A stretch of 64,000 bases of DNA from Verrucomicrobiota bacterium (GCA_014860005.1 JACZKP010000178.1:10112-74111), one strand, 5' to 3'. Positions 26,637 to 34,392 are shown, counted from the stretch's first letter. A program made the numbers and translations. The notes: generated from the letters alone by a model not told the origin.

Positions 26637-27644
26637 ATGAGCCAGCCAGCCAAAGCGAACCCCGCTCAACCCCACTGCGGCTTGTGTGGCAAGACGAAGA
26701 ACCTGATGCAGACCAGTTGCTGCGGGAACTGGATCTGCAACGACCACCACAAATACGTCCTGTTTTCCTACGCGAGGAACAGTTGCGCGCGCAATCACGA
26801 CCGTTACACGCTTTGCTCGTTTCACTGTCAGAACGGGCACAAGGGGCATTGGAAGGATTGCAGGAAGTGCCGCAAGTCGTTTCAGACGGAGATGTATGTC
26901 TGGTATGGCACGAACGAATACAACTTCGAGGTGCTGGAGCATCCGCCTCATTACGAGCCCACGCTTTGCGACCGCTGCGGCAAGGTGATCAAGTTGGGCA
27001 CGGATGGACATTCGGTCGGTCCGCGCGGAACGTTGTGCGAGCGCTGCACCCAGTTGGATGATCGTTACGACAGGTTGCCCAAGCTGAAGCGCCCGGCGGC
27101 ACAGCACAAACCAAAGGTGGAATTGCCAGCCGACCCAAACCCGGAGGCCATTGAAATCATTTTGAGCGCCAAAGTGCAGGCGCGGTGGCGCGTCAAACCC
27201 GCCGTGCGCGCGAGCGAGCCACCCGCACACTGGCTCGGCCAGTGGCGCGTGGATGTTGCGCAGAAGGCGGATAGGTCGTGGGTGGCTTTGGTGACGAACG
27301 TGGCGACGCTGTTCACGTTTGTTTTCCCGTTGAAGGATTTGGGCCAGCAGGACAATTTTGAGAAATTGTTCCGCCTGCGACTGGATTATGCCCTGCTGGA
27401 TGCGCCAGCGCTGGCGAAGTGGAAGGATGCGCCGCTGGTGCTTGCCCACGGCAACCCGCGCGTGGTCGTCGGTTCAATGAATGGCATAAAGCGCGAACTG
27501 CCGTGGAACACAGATCGCGATGGCTTTCGACAAGTGGATGACGAGGATTGGATCAACGAAACGGTTTTTCTGTCGCTTGAGGAGACTTATCCCCGGAAGG
27601 CTTTTGCCAAACAACTTGCCGAGGCAAACCGGCATATCTTGTAA
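26637..27644 (+). CDS. Zinc-ribbon protein fused to a DUF6933-like domain
   Basis: A 335-residue protein. The N-terminal 150 residues hold many Cys/His pairs (HCGLCGKTKNLMQTSCCGNW, CSFHCQNGHKGHWKDCRKC, LCDRCGKVI, LCERC) that should bind several zinc ions. The C-terminal half (SWVALVTNVATLFTFVFPLK and NPRVVVGSMNGIKREL) resembles DUF6933, a small domain of unknown role. It lies 8 bp before a SEC-C-motif gene. The 145 bp upstream hold no gene I recognise. Confidence 0.6.
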   Translation: MSQPAKANPAQPHCGLCGKTKNLMQTSCCGNWICNDHHKYVLFSYARNSCARNHDRYTLCSFHCQNGHKGHWKDCRKCRKSFQTEMYVWYGTNEYNFEVLEHPPHYEPTLCDRCGKVIKLGTDGHSVGPRGTLCERCTQLDDRYDRLPKLKRPAAQHKPKVELPADPNPEAIEIILSAKVQARWRVKPAVRASEPPAHWLGQWRVDVAQKADRSWVALVTNVATLFTFVFPLKDLGQQDNFEKLFRLRLDYALLDAPALAKWKDAPLVLAHGNPRVVVGSMNGIKRELPWNTDRDGFRQVDDEDWINETVFLSLEETYPRKAFAKQLAEANRHIL

Positions 27645-27651
27645 CTGAACC

Positions 27652-28817
27652 ATGACTGAACCCGACGAGTTCCCGCCCATAACGCTAAAGACCGATGACC
27701 AGGTCGGCGTGTATTTTCTTTGCGACGAAGCCGGCGCGGATGATTTGCGCGATTGTTTGAAAGCCGATGAGGTGAAGTTTTCGTCCAATCCAGCCGAAGG
27801 GGCACATCTGTTGGTGGACGGCAAGGTGCTGTTTGCTTTTGGCCGGGCGCACCCGCGCGTCGTAACCGAGGTGTTGGAACTCATCGGCGAGGAAGTGCTG
27901 CTGGATCCGGCGGTGGTCATGCCGGAGGACGCCTATTTGCCGCCGGTGAAACAACTGCTGGAATTGGGCCAACCGCATTACGAACAGAAGCGGGACTATG
28001 TCGCGCTCGGGCTTTCAATGAATGACGTGCCCGTATTGATTCGCCTGGCGTCGGATGAGCGGTTGCATGGCGGACCGCCTGAGAGTCCGGTGGTTTATGC
28101 GCCGGTTCACGCGTGGCGGGCCTTGGTGCAATTGCGCGCCGAGGAGGCTATCCCGCCGCTGGTGGAATCGTTCCGGCGCACGGACGACGCGATGGATGAT
28201 TGGGTGAGCGAGAATTTGCCAAAGGACCTGGCGGAGTTCGGTGCAGCGGCGCTTGCACCACTGACGGCGTTTCTTGCGGACGCAACCCACGGCGATTGGT
28301 CGCGCGTGGCAGCGGCAAAGACAATTGGCTTGATAGCGAAGAAGAATCCCGAGTTGCGGGCAGATTGCGTCGCGCGGTTGAGCGCGCAACTCGAACGGTT
28401 CGCGGAGCAATCGGAGACGCTCAATGCGTTTCTGATTTCGCCGTTGTGGGATTTGAAGGCGGTGGAAGCGCTGCCGGTGATCGAGCGGGCGTTCGCTTCC
28501 GGGCGCGTGGATGAATCCGTCAACGGTGATTTTGAGGACGTGCAGATCGAGTTTGGCTTGAAGACACAGCGCGAACACCCGCGCAAGCCGAATAGTCTGA
28601 CGATCATGGGCGAAAAACTTCGCGCCCAGTGGAAGGCGGTGGGAATGCCGTTGCCGGATACAGAGGGCAATTTCCCCGAACCGGATGAAGATTTGCCTGC
28701 GTTGGATATTGAGCCGCCGACAATCGCGCTCCCCTACATCGCGCCGCCGAAGGTCGGACGCAATGATCCGTGCCCGTGTGGTAGCGGGAAAAATACAAAA
28801 AGTGTTGCGGAGGATAA
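27652..28817 (+). pseudogene. HEAT-repeat/SEC-C-motif protein with a frameshift in its last codons
   Basis: About 388 residues of HEAT-like helices (VPVLIRLASDERLHGG, IPPLVESFRRTDDAMDDWV, ALAPLTAFLADAT) ending in the SEC-C zinc motif. The frame reads GRNDPCPCGSGKNTKSVAED, but a shift at the five-A run 28789-28793 restores GSGKKYKKCCGG and a stop at 28817, seven bases before the next ATG. The zinc motif therefore needs one more A. This may be a mutation, transcript slippage on the A run, or a sequence error. SEC-C proteins bind zinc and often act near the ribosome or SecB; the role here is unknown. Confidence 0.7.
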
Positions 28818-28823
28818 ATCATC

Positions 28824-29540
28824 ATGCCCGAGTCGCGTTCGGAAAACGAGGATGTTGCGCCCGCCAAGTCCAGCGACCTCGTGGTCTTCATGGTCCGCCG
28901 CGAAACAAAGTGCGCCGAGTGCGGGTGCGAGTTGTTTGACGGCAGTCTGCTGCGCCTGGAGCACGACCGCCCGTTGTGCCTGGACTGCGCGGACCTTGGG
29001 CATCTGGAATTTCTCACGTCCGGCAACACCGCACTGACGCGGCGGGCCACGAAACATTCGCCCTTGCGCGCCGTGGTGGTGCAATGGGCGCGGGCGCGAA
29101 AGCGTTATGAGCGGCAGGGAATTCTCGTCACACCGGAAGCCATTGAGCAAGCGGAAGCCGAATGTCTCGCGGATGACGAACGCCGCGCCCGGCAGCGCGA
29201 GCGCGCGGCGGAACGACGGCAAGTGGAGGATCAGGCCTACGAGGCCGCCACGGCGGAAAAGCTGAAGGAATTGTTTCCGGGTTGCCCGGCGAACGAAGCT
29301 GCGCGCATCGCCGCGTGGACCTGCCGAAAACATTCCGGGCGCGTCGGGCGCTCGGCGGCAGCGAAGGAGTTCGATCCGCCAGCGCTGAAATTGGCGGTCA
29401 TCGCGCACATCCGGCACGAGCACACGCGCTATGATGAGTTGCTGATGAAATCCGGGAACCGGCAGTTGGCCCGCGCCGAGGTGCGCCCAAAAATTGAAGA
29501 GATGCTTGGCCGGTGGGAGTCGCCAGCGACCCCGGGTTAA
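28824..29540 (+). CDS. DUF2293 domain-containing protein
   Basis: A 238-residue protein. An N-terminal zinc ribbon (CAECGCELF, LCLDC) precedes a long charged helix (EAIEQAEAECLADDERRARQ) and a C-terminal DUF2293 domain (ELFPGCPANEAARIAAWTCR, HSGRVGRSAAAKEF, HIRHEHTRYDELL). The GRVGRS and HIRH motifs are the family hallmark; the biochemical role is not known. It follows the SEC-C gene by 6 bp, and its stop overlaps the end of the convergent gene. Confidence 0.75.
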   Translation: MPESRSENEDVAPAKSSDLVVFMVRRETKCAECGCELFDGSLLRLEHDRPLCLDCADLGHLEFLTSGNTALTRRATKHSPLRAVVVQWARARKRYERQGILVTPEAIEQAEAECLADDERRARQRERAAERRQVEDQAYEAATAEKLKELFPGCPANEAARIAAWTCRKHSGRVGRSAAAKEFDPPALKLAVIAHIRHEHTRYDELLMKSGNRQLARAEVRPKIEEMLGRWESPATPG

Positions 29541-30142
29541 AACTCCGAGTTCGGCAACAACCGGTCGCGGTCATAGGGCGGCTGCTCCTTCGGCGGCATT
29601 TCAAAGTCGGGGAAATCCTGCGCCCAACGGGTGCGATCCTCGTCGTCCGAGTAATAGCGCATGGAAAGAATGAGGTCTTCCTCGCTGCAAGCGCCGAGCA
29701 CGTCGAGGTGGCAGTTGCCGAACGGCAGACCGAAGCCCATCAGTTCCTCACGCAGGGCGTCGGTCACGAGCCAGGTGTAAAGCTCACGGTCGCTCAGGTG
29801 ATCGGTGCAGTGCAGAAACAGGCGACGATTCGCGAGTTCGCGGATGAGTTCCCAAAGTTTAGCCGTGAGCGCGGCGTCATCGAGTTTATCGGGCGGCGGC
29901 AAGTCGAAGCCGGCTTTGATCAACACAGCAAGCGGAGCGATGAAGCCGTGGGTTTCGAGCGCGAGCACGTTTTCCAGAAACGCTTCTTCAGTTTTGCTGC
30001 CACACTCGGCAACTTTACCGCTGAACATTTCACCACCGGCGACTTCATCAATTTCGCGGCGGAGTTTCTCAATGCGGATTTCACGATCCACGCCTTCAAG
30101 GCCGAGCGGATCGTTGTCTGGTGGTTCGGGCGGATTGAGCAT
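29537..30142 (-). CDS. Acidic hypothetical protein
   Basis: A 201-residue soluble acidic protein that I do not recognise. The N-terminus is Pro/Asp-rich (EPPDNDPLGLEG). A central HCTDHLSDRELYTWLVTDAL and a C-terminal LILSMRYYSDDEDRTRWAQD look like conserved structural motifs. No signal, membrane segment or metal cluster is apparent. It converges with the DUF2293 gene with overlapping stops and probably belongs to the same accessory group. Confidence 0.6.
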   Translation of the reverse strand: MLNPPEPPDNDPLGLEGVDREIRIEKLRREIDEVAGGEMFSGKVAECGSKTEEAFLENVLALETHGFIAPLAVLIKAGFDLPPPDKLDDAALTAKLWELIRELANRRLFLHCTDHLSDRELYTWLVTDALREELMGFGLPFGNCHLDVLGACSEEDLILSMRYYSDDEDRTRWAQDFPDFEMPPKEQPPYDRDRLLPNSEF

Positions 30143-30301
30143 GGGGACACACTATCCAAAGGCTTTGAATGTGGCAGCAATGAAAAATGCACAACGAAAA
30201 ATGAATGAGTGGTTCAGTTTTGCGCGGCAAAACCGGAGATTGATCTGTAGCGCGGCTGTCTTGTAGCTTGCCGCATCAAAATCCAAATCCGCCAGGCCCG
30301 T

Positions 30302-30757
30302 TTGTCCGATGCCGCTGTCATCGCAGAGTTCAACCTGCGTCTGGCTCGGGAGACTGAACAGTTGCAGCTTGATCCGGAGGTGGTGCGGCAGGGCGTCGCC
30401 ACCGTGCTGCGCGACGAGAACAAAGGAACCTACTACGTGGCGGAATTGGACGACAGAATCGTCGGTCAGCTCATGATCACCTACGAATGGAGTGACTGGC
30501 GCAACGGCAACCTGTGGTGGATCCAGAGCGTCTTCGTGAAGGAGGAATTCCGCGGCCGGGGCGTGTTCCGCGCGTTGTTTGAACAGTTGCAGAACCTGGC
30601 CCGCTCCCGCAATGGCGTCGCCGGCCTGCGGCTCTATATGCACGCTGACAACGAGACAGCCCGTCAAACTTACGAGCGACTGGGCATGACACATTCGGAT
30701 TATGAGGTGTTCGAACTGGACTTCGTTCTGGACCGGAAGAGAGAGACGCAAGCATGA
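30302..30757 (+). CDS. GNAT-family N-acetyltransferase
   Basis: A 151-residue GNAT enzyme from the TTG at 30302. The acetyl-CoA loop is VKEEFRGRGVFRALFEQL (motif A) and the end is AGLRLYMHADNETARQTYERL (motif B). The expected first strand (IKIQIRQARLSDA) is encoded just upstream of the TTG without any ATG, GTG or TTG before the in-frame stop at 30248. The true start may therefore be a rare ATC at 30275, or the original ATG was lost. It is coupled by ATGA to the M20 gene. Confidence 0.8.
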   Translation: MSDAAVIAEFNLRLARETEQLQLDPEVVRQGVATVLRDENKGTYYVAELDDRIVGQLMITYEWSDWRNGNLWWIQSVFVKEEFRGRGVFRALFEQLQNLARSRNGVAGLRLYMHADNETARQTYERLGMTHSDYEVFELDFVLDRKRETQA

Positions 30758-32082
30758 GAAAATCGCTGATCTGTGTCACCGTGTTGTGGATGGCGGCCTG
30801 CGTTCACGCGCAAACGCCGCGCTCCGTTCGTGAAGCAGTTCGCGAGCGCGTCAACGCCGAGTATCCCGCCCTGTTCGAGCTGTACCAACACTTTCATGCG
30901 AACCCCGAACTCTCATTTCAAGAGGAGAAGACGGCCGCCCGCCTCGCCGCTGAACTCCGCCACAGCGGTTACGAGGTCACCACCGGCGTTGGGGGACACG
31001 GCGTGGTGACAGTGCTGAAGAACGGTGACGGGCCGACTGTGTTGGTGCGTTGCGATCTCGACGGCCTGCCGGTGAAGGAACAAACCGGCCTGCCCTATGC
31101 CAGCACGGTTGTCGCCAAGGACGATTCGGGCCGCGAGGTGCCCGTGATGCACGCCTGCGGACATGACGTTCACATGACGTGTCTCGTTGGCGTGGCTCGC
31201 GTGCTCAAGGAACTCCAGGCGCACTGGCGCGGCACGCTGGTGTTGATCGGCCAGCCGGCCGAGGAGCGCGGCGGCGGCGCGCAAAAGATGATCGCGGACG
31301 GCTTGTTCACGCGTTTTCCCAAGCCGGATTACTGCCTCGCGTTGCACGATAATTCCAGCCTGCTGGCCGGCGCCATCGGGTACACGGAAGGTTATGCAAT
31401 GGCCAATGTGGATTCGGTGGACATCACCGTGCGCGGCGTGGGCGGACATGGTGCGTATCCGCACGCGGCGAAAGACCCCATCGTGCTCGCGTCACAAATC
31501 GTTCTCGCCCTGCAAACCATCGTCAGCCGTGAAATCGCGCCCGGCGAACCGGCGGTGGTGACGGTTGGTTCCATTCACGGCGGAACGAAGCACAACATCA
31601 TCCCGGACGAAGTTCACCTGCAACTTACGCTGCGTTCCTACACGGAAGAGGTGCGGCAACAAACCATCGCGGCCATCCGCCGCATCACGCGCGGCCTGGC
31701 CCTGGCGGCCGGCCTGCCGGAAGACCGCCTGCCGATTGTGAAGCTCGGCGATGATTTCACGCCGGCAACCTATAATGATTCGGACCTGACCCTCCGTCTG
31801 GCCGGAGTTTTCAAATCGTGGTTTGGCCGCGAGATGGTGGTCCGCCGCAAACCCGTCATGGGCGGCGAGGATTTTTCCGAGTATGGTCGCACGGAACACA
31901 AGATCCCGATCTGCATGTTTACCATCGGCGCGGTGAGTTCCGAGGCCATGATGGAAAGCGCACGCACCGGGGAGACGCTGCCATCATTGCACTCGCCGGT
32001 TTTCGCGCCCGCCCCCGAACCCACCATCAAGACCGGCGTCATGGCCATGACGGCAGCGGTGCTGGAATTGATGGGAAGGTAA
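30754..32082 (+). CDS. Exported M20-family amidohydrolase
   Basis: A 442-residue protein with a signal peptide (MRKSLICVTVLWMAACVHAQ). Metal motifs are HACGHDVH (133-140) and GGEDFSEYG near the C-terminus, with QPAEERGGGAQKMI between them carrying the catalytic Glu pair. This is the M20D subgroup that includes hippurate, N-acetyl-amino-acid and IAA-conjugate hydrolases. Coupling with a GNAT suggests a shared acyl-amide substrate, which is an inference. The frame and motifs are complete. Confidence 0.87.
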   Translation: MRKSLICVTVLWMAACVHAQTPRSVREAVRERVNAEYPALFELYQHFHANPELSFQEEKTAARLAAELRHSGYEVTTGVGGHGVVTVLKNGDGPTVLVRCDLDGLPVKEQTGLPYASTVVAKDDSGREVPVMHACGHDVHMTCLVGVARVLKELQAHWRGTLVLIGQPAEERGGGAQKMIADGLFTRFPKPDYCLALHDNSSLLAGAIGYTEGYAMANVDSVDITVRGVGGHGAYPHAAKDPIVLASQIVLALQTIVSREIAPGEPAVVTVGSIHGGTKHNIIPDEVHLQLTLRSYTEEVRQQTIAAIRRITRGLALAAGLPEDRLPIVKLGDDFTPATYNDSDLTLRLAGVFKSWFGREMVVRRKPVMGGEDFSEYGRTEHKIPICMFTIGAVSSEAMMESARTGETLPSLHSPVFAPAPEPTIKTGVMAMTAAVLELMGR

Positions 32083-32175
32083 ATGTCTGATCCCTTGCCC
32101 CGTCCGCCGCGTCAACCGATGAACCGTTCACCCAGCGCTTCGCGGAGTTCAATGTAATCGGCGAAAGGTGAGAGG

Positions 32176-32286
32176 TAATGCCTCAGTGGAATCGGACGGA
32201 GCGCCGAATTGTAGTCGGCTTCGCACGAGCGGACGCGAAAAGCCGACTGCAAGTCGGCGCTCCGCCGGGGTTGAGTGAGGCATTAC
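32176..32286. repeat. Palindromic MITE-like element with 9-bp flanking direct repeats
   Basis: Outer arms TAATGCCTCA (32176) and TGAGGCATTA (32276-32285); inner arms CGGAGCGCCGA (32197-32207) and TCGGCGCTCCG (32254-32264) pair perfectly. GGTGAGAGG occurs immediately before (32167-32175) and one base after (32287-32295), as a target duplication would. No ORF is inside. 32083-32166 shows nothing else. Confidence 0.7.
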
Positions 32287-32365
32287 GGTGAGAGGGATTT
32301 TCGCTGTTGCTTCCGAAAGGCCAGGCGGAATAGGCTGGGCACGCTCCGAAGTGGGGCTGACTACC

Positions 32366-33547
32366 ATGAATCCCGCCCACGCGCTCGAAAAGGTGACTGC
32401 GGTGTTCTGCTGGGTGACTTCGTTATGCCTGAGCGTTCAGGTTGCCGCGGCCACAGCAGACAACAGTCCTCAACTCCCAACCGCCAGCCCTCGACTCGTT
32501 CCAGAGCAACTGAGGGAATCTTCAGCAGTATTCGTTGAGAACAATCGCCAACGGGCGGATTGGCGCAGTCAAGTTGCAGCGACCGCGGCGGAGTACCAGG
32601 GCGACGGGTTGGCGGTCACCGCAACCACGGAAGGCGCGCGGCTGCGTTGCGTCTTTCAAAAGCTCGAAGGCGAGGCAACGAGCGAAGGGCTGTGGCTCAC
32701 CTCCACCGTGCCCGGCCAACCCAACGACCGCTTTCGTGTGGTGGCCGTGGCAATCGGGCGGACGGGCGAAGCGTTTGGAGTCCCGGCTTCAGCCGGAGGG
32801 AGTTCCGAACCATTCCAACGCTCCGGATCGATCGCCGCGGAACCGGCTAAAGCCGGGACTCCAAACCACCTGCTTCCATACGCCGGCACGCCGTCCATTG
32901 ACGCCCAGACCGTGCGCTTCATCCGGCCGGGGCTGGTGGAGGAATACACCGTGAGCATGGACGGCGTGCGGCAGGATTTTGTGGTGTTGGAGAAACCGCC
33001 CCTCACCCTATCCCTCTCCCCATCGGATGGGGAGAGGGTGGCCGACAGGCCGGGTGAGGGGGAATTGCGTCTCGAACTGGCGGTTAGCGGTGCGCGGGTG
33101 GAATCAATGGCCGGTGGTGTTCACCCCGTGAGGTACGCCGGACAAGCGGTGGACCATGAACGAGGCAATATGTTGTCTCACGGGGCAAGACTGGTGCTGG
33201 AAAAATCCGGGCGCAAAATCGCTTACTCGCGCTTGCGCGTGACGGATGCCACGGGCAAGGAACTGAGCGCGCGGATGGAGGTGCTCGAGGACGGAGCGCG
33301 GCGTTCACGCCGCTGCGATGTGGAAAGTGCTGCAGGCGCTGAAGCTAATTTGGATGCGCTGGAAATGAGCGCGGTGAAGCGGCCTGAAGGCCGCGCTCCA
33401 ATGCCCATTCGGATTGACCCGACTTTCAGCGATGTCAATTGGAGCGCGCTCGGCTCGGGGATGGATTACTCTGTGTATGCGCTGACGCTGTCGGGCAGCG
33501 ACCTGCCCGGCACGAACAACTTCTGGCGCGTTCGCTCGGTGCCATGA
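32366..33547 (+). CDS. Secreted protein fragment interrupted in frame by four palindromic repeats
   Basis: A 393-residue frame from ATG 32366 with an export signal (VTAVFCWVTSLCLSVQVAAA). LVPEQLRESSAVFVENNRQ and IDPTFSDVNWSALGSGMDYS resemble the start of large propeller-type surface proteins, in which repeats would follow the last motif. Here the frame jumps after about ten residues to TNNFWRVRSVP, an ending like the C-termini of other secreted proteins in the window, as if the repeats had been deleted. Four different palindromes (listed separately) are translated without a stop. It may be a decaying gene that is still open. Confidence 0.55.
   Translation: MNPAHALEKVTAVFCWVTSLCLSVQVAAATADNSPQLPTASPRLVPEQLRESSAVFVENNRQRADWRSQVAATAAEYQGDGLAVTATTEGARLRCVFQKLEGEATSEGLWLTSTVPGQPNDRFRVVAVAIGRTGEAFGVPASAGGSSEPFQRSGSIAAEPAKAGTPNHLLPYAGTPSIDAQTVRFIRPGLVEEYTVSMDGVRQDFVVLEKPPLTLSLSPSDGERVADRPGEGELRLELAVSGARVESMAGGVHPVRYAGQAVDHERGNMLSHGARLVLEKSGRKIAYSRLRVTDATGKELSARMEVLEDGARRSRRCDVESAAGAEANLDALEMSAVKRPEGRAPMPIRIDPTFSDVNWSALGSGMDYSVYALTLSGSDLPGTNNFWRVRSVP
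32774..32865. repeat. In-frame palindrome 1
   Basis: Perfect 16-bp arms TTTGGAGTCCCGGCTT and its complement at 32850-32865, with further CCGGCT pairing inside. Translated as GVPASAGGSSEPF...AKAGTPN. Confidence 0.75.
32999..33061. repeat. In-frame palindrome 2
   Basis: Outer CCCCTCACCC / GGGTGAGGGG and an inner perfect pair CCCTCTCCCCATC (33012-33024) / GATGGGGAGAGGG (33026-33038). Related to the arms at 59296 and 59558. Translated as LTLSLSPSDGERVADRPGEG. Confidence 0.75.
33124..33185. repeat. In-frame palindrome 3
   Basis: Arms CCCCGTGAG and CTCACGGGG. The right end CTCACGGGGCAAG is shared with the hairpin in the moeB-rhodanese fragments. Confidence 0.65.
33293..33399. repeat. In-frame palindrome 4
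   Basis: 22-bp arms at 33293-33314 and 33378-33399 pair at 20 positions; each arm also contains its own small hairpin (GCGGCG/CGCCGC and GGCC/GGCC). Confidence 0.65.
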
Positions 33548-33751
33548 GGCCACTGAATACTCTGGCCTCCGGTAGCAGTCACCCGGATTCGAGTATAGGC
33601 AGCCCGGCAAGCTCGACGCTGGCGCGGTTTTGCCAGACAGCCGACCTGCGCCCCTCAGGCAAGGACCATTGATCCTGGAGAATACATTTTCACCACGAAA
33701 CACCCGAAATGACACGAAACGCGGACGGAACATCGCCAGCAGCCCCTTTCG
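33548..33751. other. Gene-free stretch with CACGAA-type repeat
   Basis: No ORF I can support. 33690-33722 holds CACGAAA-type units like those before the zeta-toxin gene. Confidence 0.4.
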
Positions 33752-33874
33752 ATGAACCCCCCGTGGCTGCGACGCCTCGTCGCAGCCGGGTGGAGGCGAC
33801 GCCCCGTCGCCCTTCTCCCGCAGCGAAGGCGTTGCGGCTACCGCGTGCGACGGAGCGTCGCAGCCACGGTTCAT
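33752..33874. repeat. Palindromic repeat with ATGAAC ends
   Basis: Left CGTGGCTGCGACGC pairs with right GCGTCGCAGCCACG, and ATGAAC at the left end pairs with GTTCAT at the right end; the left side has extra C residues. The centre holds further GCGACG inverted units. No gene inside. Confidence 0.6.
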
Positions 33875-33922
33875 GGTCATGATGCGCGTGCATTGTTGGA
33901 AGTCGAAGCTCCCCTCTGAACC

Positions 33923-33999
33923 GGAGCGCGACTGTGTCGCAGACCAGCCGCAGCGAATTCCGTCTGCTGCCGCTGGTGCTTCGTACACAGCCGCGCTCC
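33923..33999. repeat. Palindromic repeat family member (copy 1)
   Basis: Ends GGAGCGCGACTGTG and CACAGCCGCGCTCC; an inner ACCAGCCGCAGC pairs with GCTGCCGCTGGT. A second copy lies at 52157. Confidence 0.7.
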
Positions 34000-34092
34000 A
34001 AAGCCGGTCAACTGCTCCGCTGCCCTCCAGACCGCCTTGCGCCCGGTCCTTTCGCGAAGGTTTCGTGGCGGTTTATGTGGTCAAATCCAGGC

Positions 34093-34121
34093 TTGACCCC
34101 GGTTTGCCATCCCGATAATTT
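34093..34121 (+). promoter_or_regulatory. Candidate sigma-70 promoter of the ilvB leader
   Basis: TTGACC at 34093-34098 and TAATTT at 34116-34121 with 17-bp spacing. A start about 7 bp downstream would lie only a few bases before the leader ATG at 34132, giving a nearly leaderless transcript. Confidence 0.55.
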
Positions 34122-34131
34122 CGCGCCCGCA

Positions 34132-34206
34132 ATGTTTGGCAATACCCGACAAGTAGCTCTGGCAGTCGTCGTATCCGGCGACGCCGCTGGCTCTTGTCGA
34201 GGTTGA
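34132..34206 (+). CDS. Candidate ilvB leader peptide (24 residues)
   Basis: A 24-codon ORF with ATG and TGA. Its middle reads VALAVVVSG: four Val and one Leu within seven codons, three Val in a row at 34165-34173. The stop codon lies 16 bases before the terminator stem upstream of ilvB, which encodes the first enzyme of branched-chain amino-acid synthesis. No Shine-Dalgarno is visible, which fits a transcript that starts at or just before the ATG. Its role would be to sense charged Val/Leu tRNA through ribosome stalling. This is inferred from arrangement; expression is not shown. Confidence 0.6.
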   Translation: MFGNTRQVALAVVVSGDAAGSCRG

Positions 34207-34226
34207 AACCAGTTTAGACAAGAACC
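34189..34226 (+). promoter_or_regulatory. Candidate antiterminator stem
   Basis: TCTTGTC (34192-34198) pairs perfectly with GACAAGA (34217-34223). Beyond one C-A mismatch, GG (34189-34190) pairs with CC (34225-34226). The right arm shares bases 34223-34226 with the terminator's left arm, so the two stems exclude each other. Confidence 0.55.
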
Positions 34227-34257
34227 CACGGCTGGAAACGGTCGTGGGTTTTTTATT
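34223..34257 (+). terminator. Attenuator terminator before ilvB
   Basis: A 12-pair stem (34223-34234 with 34239-34250, including two G-T pairs) closed by a GAAA tetraloop and followed by TTTTATTT. It lies 136 bp upstream of the ilvB ATG, an unusual place for a terminator unless it is conditional. Confidence 0.75.
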
Positions 34258-34317
34258 TGAACCGCGCCCGCCGGCCACCAAAGAAGAAAGTGAGTGATTG
34301 AGATTAAGATAAAGCGT

Positions 34318-34386
34318 AAGATTAAGACCGAAGCTGCGGCAAAAACTCCGCACTCAACTCTTAATCATAAACTTGGTCTTAGTCTT
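34318..34386. repeat. Inverted repeat before ilvB
   Basis: AAGATTAAGACC (34318-34329) pairs at 11 of 12 positions with GGTCTTAGTCTT (34375-34386), which ends 6 bp before the ilvB ATG. Confidence 0.5.
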
Positions 34387-34392
34387 CCTGTT

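Noticed and set aside
28780..28800. Programmed -1 ribosomal frameshift in the SEC-C gene
   Set aside because: The A run does not form a canonical X XXY YYZ slippery heptamer in the reading frame, and I see no strong downstream stem; slippage of polymerase, mutation or sequence error are more likely.
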